Source of the DNA: Dastarcus helophoroides
Lineage: Eukaryota; Arthropoda; Insecta; Coleoptera; Bothrideridae
Direction: 5' to 3'
NCBI GenBank assembly: GCA_028583605.1
Contig: CM053328.1
Coordinates: 30,363,578-30,427,577, forward strand
Length of the DNA: 64,000 bases
Part shown: positions 56,800 through 64,000 of the stretch, piece by piece
Numbering within the stretch: position 1 is the stretch's first letter
Layout of the letters: each line of letters starts with the position of its first letter
Position numbers and translations under genes: made by a program
The notes under the pieces: generated by a model
Told to the model about the DNA's origin: nothing
The model's input: only the letters and a program-made list of their open reading frames with translations
Database searches by the model: none

Positions 56800-59700
56800 A
56801 AATGAATGGCTTCTTTTTTTAAGTCGTAAAAGTATTTTTGGAAATTAAAATTTCTGGAAAAAGCCAACACGGATTTTAAGTCAGAACTTCAAGCTTAAAG
56901 TAGAAAATCCAAGATTAAATTGGAAATTTGAAATACAAAATCGAAATGATTTTAAAATTAAAGAATGGAAAGTTTAAAAGTTTAAGTTGAAAAGTTTCAA
57001 ACATCGAAATTTTAAAAATCAATTGTTCGATTGAAAAATCGAAAATTTGAAGGTTAGAAAGTTCGAAAAGTCGAAGGTTCGAAAGGTTGAAAATTGAAAC
57101 TTCAAAAGTTGTACTTGTAACTTTTAAAGTTTAAAAATTTGAAAGTTCAAAAGCCCGAAAGTTTTAAAGTTGAGAAGTTTAAATGGTTGAAAATTTGAAG
57201 GTTACAAATTCAAAAATTTGAATGTTGGGAAGTTCACAAATTTAAAAGTCGACGCAGGTTTGAAAATTTTAAAGATTGAGAAGTTTGAACGTGTGAAAGT
57301 TGAAAAGATAAAAAAATTAAAAGTTGAATAAATTCAAAAGTGCGAATGTTTACAAACTTGAGATTTCAAAAATTTGGAAGACTTAGAGTGTTTGAAATCG
57401 AAATGATTTTAAAAATTGAAGATTGGAAAGTTGGAAGATTTAAGTGTGAAAGTTTGAAACTTTAAAATTTTAAAAGTCAATGATTCGAAGGTTCGCAAGG
57501 TTGAAAAATTGAAAATTTGAAGGTTAAAAAGTTCGATAATTTGAAAGACGAAGTTTCGAAAGATTGAAAATCGAAAATTCGAAAGCTTGAAAGTTGGAAG
57601 GTTCGAAAATTTTAAAATTTAAAAGTTTGAAAGTTCAAAGCTCGAAAGTTTTAAAGTTGAGAAGTTTAAAGGGTTGAAAATTTAAAACTTTCAAGTTCAA
57701 AAATTTGAAAGTTGGAAAGTTCGAAAATTTAAGTGTCGATAAAGGTTCGAAAATTTCAAAAATTGGATGGTTCGAACGTGTGAAAGTTGGAAAAATAAAA
57801 AGTTTGAAAGTTGAAAAATTTGAAAGTGCGAATGTCTACAAGCTTGAGATTTCGAAAATTGAGAAGTCGGTGGTTAGAGTGTCTAAAATCAAAACGATTT
57901 TTAAAATTGAAGATTGGAAAGTTTCAAAGTTCAAGTGTGAAAGTTTGTAACTTTGAAATTTTAAAAATCAAGTCGAAATGATTTTAAAAATTGAAGATTG
58001 GAAAGTTGGAAGATTTAAGTGTGAAAGTTTGAAACTTTAAAATTTTAAAAGTCAATGGTTCGAAGGTTCGCAAGGTTGAAAAATTGAAAATTTGAAGGTT
58101 AAAAAGTTCGATAATTTGAAAGACGAAGTTTCGAAAGATTGAAAATCGAAAATTCGAAAGCTTGAAAGTTGGAAGGTTCGAAAATTTTAAAATTTAAAAG
58201 TTTGAAAGTTCAAAGCTCGAAAGTCTTAAGGTTGAGAAGTTTAAAGGGTTGAAAATTTAAAACTTTCAAGTTCAAAAATTTGAAAGTTGGAAAGTTCGAA
58301 AATTTAAGTGTCGATAAAGGTTCGAAAATTTCAAAGATTGGATGGTTCGAACGTGTGAAAGCTGGAAAAATAAAAAGTTTGAAAGTTGAAAAATTTGAAA
58401 GTGCGAATGTCTACAAGCTTGAGATTTCGAAAATTGAGAAGTCGGTGGTTAGAGTGTCTAAAATCAAAACGATTTTTAAAATTGAAGATTGGAAAGTTTC
58501 AAAGTTCAAGTGTGAAAGTTTGTAACTTTGAAATTTTAAAAATCAATGGTTCGAAGGTTCGCAAGTTTAAAATATCGAAAATTTGTATGTTAAAAGATTC
58601 GAAAATTTGAATGTGATAGTTCAAAACCTCGAAAGTTTTAAACTTGGAAAGTTCGAAAATTTAGAAGTCGATGAAGGTTCGAACATTTCAAAGACTGAGG
58701 AGTTCGAACGTTCAAAGTTTGAAAGTTGAATAATTTGAAAGTTAAAAAATTTGACAGTGGGAATGTTTACAAGCGAGATGATTTTTAAAATTAAAGATGA
58801 GAGATTTTGAAGGTTTAAGTGTAAAAGTTTAAAATTTTAAAAGTCAATGGTTCGAAGGTTGGCAAGTTTGAAAAATCGAAAATTTGAAGGTTAAAAAGTT
58901 CGATAATTTGAAAGACGAAGTTTTGAAAGATTGAAAATCATCGTAAATTCGTAAGCTTGAAAGTTGGAAGGTTCAAAAATTTATAAGTTTGAAAGTTCAA
59001 AGCTCGAAAGTTGAGAAGTTCGAAGGGTTGAACATTTGAAAGTTTCAAGTTCAAAAATTTAAAATTTGGAAAGTGCGAAAATTTAAAAGTTTGAAAGTTC
59101 AAAGCTTGAACGTTCTAAATTTGAGAAGTTCAAAAGGTTGAAATATTAAAAGTTTCAAGTTCAAAAATTTCAAAGATTGGAGAGTTGGAACGTAGGAAAG
59201 TTTGGAAGTTGAATAATTTAAAAGTTGGAAAGTTTGAAAGTGCGAATGTTTACAAGCTTGAGATGTTGAAAATTTTGAAGTGAGTGGTTAGAGGGTATAA
59301 AATCAAAACGATTTTTAAAAATGAATGGTTCAAAGGTTCGCAAGTTTGAAAAATCGAAAATTTGAAGGTTAAAAGGTTCGAAAATTTGAGTCTGAAAGTT
59401 CAAAAGCTTGAAAGTTTTAAAGTTGGGAAGTTCGAAAATTTAGAAGTTGATGAAGGTTCGAAAATTTCAAAGATTGGCGAGTTCGAACGTGTAAAAGTTG
59501 GAAAGATATTAAGTTTGAAAGTTGAATAATTTAAAAGTTTAAAAGTGCAAAAGTGCGAATGTTTAAAAGCTTGAGAGTTCGAAAATTTGGAGTTAGAGGA
59601 TTTGAAGGTTTAAAAATCGAAACCGTGAAGGTTGGAAAGTTCGAAAATTTGAAAGTCGAAGTTTTGAAAATTCGTAAGATTGAAAATCAAAAGTTCGAAA

Positions 59701-60830
59701 ACCGAAAATGCGTGAATTTGAAAGTTCGAAAATTTGAAGGTTTGAAAATTTGAAAGTTTGAAATTTGGCTCGAAAATTTTAAAGTTAACAATGTTGAAAG
59801 TTTGTACATTTTAAAGTTATAATCTTGAAAAGTTTAAACCTTCAAGAATGTAAAGGTCGATGAAAGTTTGAAAATTGAAAATCTTGAAAATTTGAAAGAC
59901 TGAAATTTGGAAAGCTCCAACGTGAGAGAGTTGAGCAGTTTGAAGGTTAAAAAATTGAATTACAAAAGTGCGAAAATTTAAAAATTGGAATAGTTATAAA
60001 GGTTCAAAGATTGAAAATTTAAAACTTTGAGATTTCGAAAATTTGGAAGTCAGTAGTTAGAGAGTTCGAAAGTTTTAAAATTGAAACTCTGATTGTTGGA
60101 AAGTTCAAAAATTTGAAAGTCCAAGTTTTGATAGTTCGTATGAGTGAAAATCGAAAGTTCGAAAACCGAAAATGCGAGAGACAGTTTGTAAATTTAAAAG
60201 TTAAAAAGTCCGAAAGTTACTTCGCGAAAGTTCGGAAAACTGAATATTTTAGAGTTGGAAAGTTCGAAAATTTGGGAATTTGTATGTTAGAAAATTTGAA
60301 AATTGACGGTTCGAAGATTTGAAAATTCGAATATTGAAAGATCGAAAAATCAAAAGCTTGAAAGATGAATGTTCTAAAAAGCAAAAGCTTGAAAAAAGAA
60401 TGTTAGAAAATTTGAAATGCTAAGTTTTGAAGGTCCAAAGATCGAAAATAGAAAGTTTAGGAGTTGAAAAGTTTGAAAATTTTACAATTGGAAAGTTCGA
60501 AAAGTTGAATCCTTCGAAAGTTCGGGAATTTAAAAGTTGATGTTTCAAAAAATCTAAAATTGGAAAGTTCCAAAATTTGAAATTGCATGGGAAAGATAAA
60601 AGGTAAGAATTTGGAAAATTCGAAAGCATGAAAGATGGAAAATGGGAAAGTTTAAAAATTTAGAAATTAAAAAGTTCTAAAACTTAAAGACGAAGCTCCG
60701 AAGGTTCGAAAACTAAAAATTCAAAAGCTTTTAAAGTTGAAAACTTTTGAAACTTGAAAAGTTGAAGTTTGGAAATCGAAAGCTTAAAATTTGGAACTTG
60801 GAAGTTTTTCTGCAAAAATTTTGCTCCAGA
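56800..60830. repeat. Satellite-like array 8 with 8-bp period
   Basis: Units such as GAAAGTTC, GAAAATTT and GAAAGTTG follow one another in register for long runs. In translation this gives an 8-residue rhythm (as in KVGKFENL), so ORFs here (57705-57950, 58280-58525, 59553-59753 and others) are artefacts. It is richer in G than the other arrays and seems to be a separate family. Confidence 0.85.
57399..58548. repeat. Recent tandem duplication of 575 bp
   Basis: 57399-57973 and 57974-58548 are nearly identical, with only a few differences seen by eye (for example AAAGTTGG against AAAGCTGG near 57785/58360). The same 81-codon reading frame appears in both with one residue changed. Confidence 0.9.
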
Positions 60831-61723
60831 ACTCTAAATGACAAGAGAAAAGTCAAAATTTTCGAAACAAAGTTGTAACTTCAAACTGAAATGTCAGCTA
60901 CAAAACGTTGGCTGAAATTTCAAAATTTTCAAAAAAGTGGAATAAAAAACAAAGAACAAAGTCAAAAATAGTTTTGAATTTGCGAATATAACAAAGCAGT
61001 TGAAATCCAATTTGTTCAAAAGAGAAACTTTACGAAAATTGTGAAAATTTATTGATAAAATTAAAGGTTAGTATCAAATTTAATAATTGAGGCTAGAATT
61101 AGAAAATTTTAAATTCCCCGTGTTTAAGGTTAGAATTTAAAAATAATAAAAAAAATCAGAATAAGAGGGTTCAATAAAGGAATTTAGAAAATCAGTCGAA
61201 ATGTAATTTGTTCAAAAGAAAATTACGAAAATTGTGAAAATTAAGTAGGGTCCTTCAATAACGTTAGAGGTTAACAGAAAGTTGAATAAAATAGTAAAAA
61301 TTTAAGGTTAGAATAAAAAAAATTAGGATAATGCTGGTTATTTAAGCATAAAATTAAGAAAACTAAATAAAATCAAAATTAGAGGTGTACGTGAATTTAA
61401 AAAATCAAGAGAATTTTAAAGTTAGGTTAGATTAATCGGAACTTAAGGTTAAAATAGGAAAATTTAACATGAGCATTAAGGTAACAACTTAAGATCAAAA
61501 TAAAATAATAAACTGGTTGGAATTTAAGACTAACATTAAGGGTGACATGAAAATAGTTAAAATTTTAGGTTAACACATTAAAACGTTCCAACAAATTATG
61601 AAAATTTAAGTTAGGGTTGGAAAATTTAAGTAAATAATGAATATGAAATAAAAATATTAGTAAAATAATTAAGATTACCCAAAATGTTAAAAAAAAACTA
61701 AAATTGAGGTTATACCGTGTGAC
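60830..61723. repeat. A-rich tract with AGGTTAGAAT-like repeats
   Basis: A looser A-rich repeat follows array 8, with recurring TTAAGGTTAGAAT, AAAATTAGG and TTAACAT. No gene seen. Confidence 0.55.
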
Positions 61724-62043
61724 GTTTTCACATCTAGTGTGCTGCTGTCATTTTTGTCATATTCACGTACGTTTCTTACTTGATTAATATTCCAAACAGA
61801 TAAGTAAACAAACATAACCTTCAAAGAATTGTTTCATTGGTTTGATTTTACAATGGAAGAAAAACCCTTTATTGCTAAATACTACTTTCGAAACGCCGAA
61901 AAAGGCAATACGGAATAGACTTCTATTCCTGAGTGTACTGCAGAATTTCTATGTCAAGGTTACATGTCAATTTTTCGTGTATGAATCAAGTCAGGAACAT
62001 ACGCGAACATGTCAAAAAATGACAATACACTAAATGGGAAAAC
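61724..62043 (-). mobile_element. Foldback MITE, copy right of array 8
   Basis: GTTTTCACATCTAGTGTG with ACGTACGTTTCTTACTTGAT at the left is mirrored at the right (GACAATACACTAAATGGGAA, then AAC). The interior AATTGTTTCATTGGTTTGAT and ACAATGGAAG is the inverse of the 56.2 kb copy. Confidence 0.75.
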
Positions 62044-63750
62044 TTGTAACCTTGATACTTGTACATCTAACAAAACACTCAAACTTGAGCTTAAAATTTA
62101 AAAAAATAACGTTTGGGGTTAAATGTACAAAAATTTTTCATTCGACGCCAGTGTCGAGCCAGAGCCCTTGGGCCTTACTCATTTTTTATATGAAATAATC
62201 CGACTCTGTGTGCTATAGAGAATTCATATTAGTTGCAAATTACATTTAATATGTGTGTCGCCGTCAAGAATGAAGTTTAATTGTATCGATCGCCGATTGA
62301 TCAACATTAAAAAAACTTGGACCACAAAACTAGACATCCTAGTAAGCTCTTCTTTCCACAAGTGTTCTTAACAATATTTACACTGACTACTGCGAATATT
62401 TTTCGCAACAAGATTAAATTAATTGATTTTTCACTGTCAATAAAAAATGGGCCATCACAATACGTGTGGGCAAATTAAAAACAAAGCCGAAGTTTTGGTG
62501 CGGCCATCCCGTTTTATCGAGTTACGGATTGGGATGCTTCCCGCCAATTCTACAATTTGAACTAAATCGACAAGTGGCAAAGGAAGAAAATGCGTCTTTG
62601 CCAAACGTCAAAAACTAGTACACGATATTCGAGGTTGCGAAGGTTTGAAAGCCAGGGGCAAACTCAAACGTTGGGGAATGTGTTTGTTTTTATTCAAATT
62701 TTGTGGGCTTACCGTTTTCATTTAACGTTGCAGCACAGCCTTTAAGTAAATCCGATAAAACGTTTCGGTATTATTTGGTCTCGTTAAATAAACTTCGATT
62801 TTCGGCAAGGGTTTTCGCGTTTTTGTACTATGTAGCGTTATCAACGGGTACGGCGTAGGTATTAGTAACTAGTCGAGTTTTATATTACATACTTTTTTCG
62901 GGCCGACATGATCGGCGTATTTACGAAAAACCCGAAATTATTGTGGCGGCTCTACGCATTCTGCCACATCATGTTGACGACTGACAATCGTCCGCCTTAA
63001 GTTGGCTACATTGAATATCAACTGTTTGACCTTGATGTGTGGCTCACTTCGTGCTCTCGAGCCTGGAAGTGGGTGCGCGCCAAATTCGAATTTAATCAAT
63101 ACTTTCTAAATACGACTCCGTTTTATAGCTCGGACGTAATCGATAGAATCCTCTTAATCAGACTAGCTTCTGGCACGTTTTCGCTTTCGTTCCGACGATG
63201 ACAGAAGTTTGTTAACAACAAATATTTAATGGTACAAGGTATTTTTGTATCGTAAGGACGCTTTCAACTTAAATAATAAGTGAATACTTAATTATTAGCG
63301 TAATATGTTGTAAGCATTTTCTAAAAATCCAAGGGAAGGCGATTATTTAAATAATAATTATCGAGTAAATGCAGTGAGAACTTTACTAATTTTAAACGAA
63401 CTATTTTTTTAGTTAAAACTGACACTCTCTGTTGCGAGTTTTTCCTTTCGTCTTCGGGTTATTTTTTACGGTGACAACCTGATGTTCTTTTGTGCACTCA
63501 GGGTATTTACTCAAGTCTATCAAAAGTTAATTGCCTAACATTAAATAATTACATTATTTATTATTTCAAAAACTACAAAATGTACCTAATGGCGGGGAAG
63601 TCCAATTTTCTATATTGCTTCCGCGTGGTGGCGCTGATGTAATTGGGGGTTATTTACATAACATGACAACTTCAAGGCCGTCGTGCAAGCATCCGTCCCC
63701 TTTGTGCATTTTAAAGTAGCGCCTCCCCTCAAATTCCATTGAAATCACCT
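62044..63750. other. Non-array island, higher GC
   Basis: No long ORF and no domain. The GC content around 62.45-63.1 kb is above the background and could be regulatory or a decayed exon region. A CTCF-like site lies at 63621-63634. Confidence 0.45.
63621..63634 (+). promoter_or_regulatory. CTCF-like site CCGCGTGGTGGCGC
   Basis: The 14-mer fits the CCGCGNGGNGGCAG consensus at all but the last two bases. It lies near a transition from unique sequence into another array. Confidence 0.3.
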
Positions 63751-63769
63751 ACTTTGTCATCTTTTCTCA

Positions 63770-64000
63770 TATTTTCCACTTTAATCTCAAAATTTCAAAT
63801 TTAAACAAAAAATTCAGAGTATATAAGCATAACTTTCCAGGACAAGGCTGAAAATTCGGGTTTGTAGTGGAAATTTTAATGAAATCTCAATTTCGGAAAA
63901 AAGTAGACATTTTAAAAAAAAATGTGGAAATTAAAGAATGTTTTTTAAATCTCAAATTTTTTCCCAATTTTGAAATTTTCCTTGAAGGAATTTTGTTGTT
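63770..64000. repeat. Start of a further array at the window edge
   Basis: AT-rich sequence with AAAATTTCAAATTT and AAAAAGTAGACATTTT resembles the other arrays and continues past the window. Confidence 0.55.

Noticed and set aside
57705..58525. Two near-identical 81-codon plus-strand ORFs (KVGKFENL...) as a duplicated gene
   Set aside because: They lie in an 8-bp-period array and the 575-bp block is duplicated whole, non-coding parts included. The composition is that of the repeat.

Overview
The window looks like nuclear DNA from an arthropod, most likely an insect. It is very AT-rich, has a single recognisable gene with spliced exons and kilobase introns, carries many short foldback (MITE-like) elements, and has degenerate AACCT/CCTAAC tracts of the kind common in insect genomes. 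There are no bacterial operons, ribosome-binding sites or CRISPR arrays. I cannot name the species.

The one well-supported gene is on the minus strand, with coding exons at 35049-34573, 28052-27306 and 23069-22638. The three exons join in phase 0 at clean GT/AG sites and encode a 551-residue protein. Its order is C3HC4 RING, B-box type 2, coiled coil, Q/N/P-rich linker, then a full-length cyclophilin domain. This is the layout of the primate TRIM-Cyp restriction factors, but here the cyclophilin domain is itself split by an intron and has lost most of the residues needed for peptidyl-prolyl isomerase activity.

Nearly everything else is repeat. Long arrays of a degenerate 16-18 bp unit (T tract, AAAATTTCGAC, T tract, or its complement) fill about 1.4-5.3, 8.5-13.5, 15.1-22.1, 24.5-27.1 (intron 3), 28.6-32.9 (intron 2), 35.2-38.7, 40.9-44.3 and 46.2-50.8 kb. 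Several arrays run T-rich and then flip to A-rich, so a transcript through them could fold back. Some end in short GC-rich modules that look like hAT transposon termini. The clearest case, 46120-51413, is bracketed by 8-bp target duplications that match at 7 of 8 positions around TCTAGA. This suggests the satellite arrays travel inside non-autonomous hAT-like elements. A different array, with an 8-bp period, lies at 56.8-60.8 kb between two inverted copies of one foldback element.

The less repetitive islands (0-1.1, 5.4-8.5, 13.6-15.1, 32.9-35.2, 38.7-40.9, 44.3-46.1, 51.4-56.1 and 62.0-63.7 kb) hold foldback elements, small tandem duplications, possible non-LTR retrotransposon tails, two CTCF-like sites and a few short ORFs of doubtful coding status. 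I found no tRNA or rRNA gene and no transposase gene.
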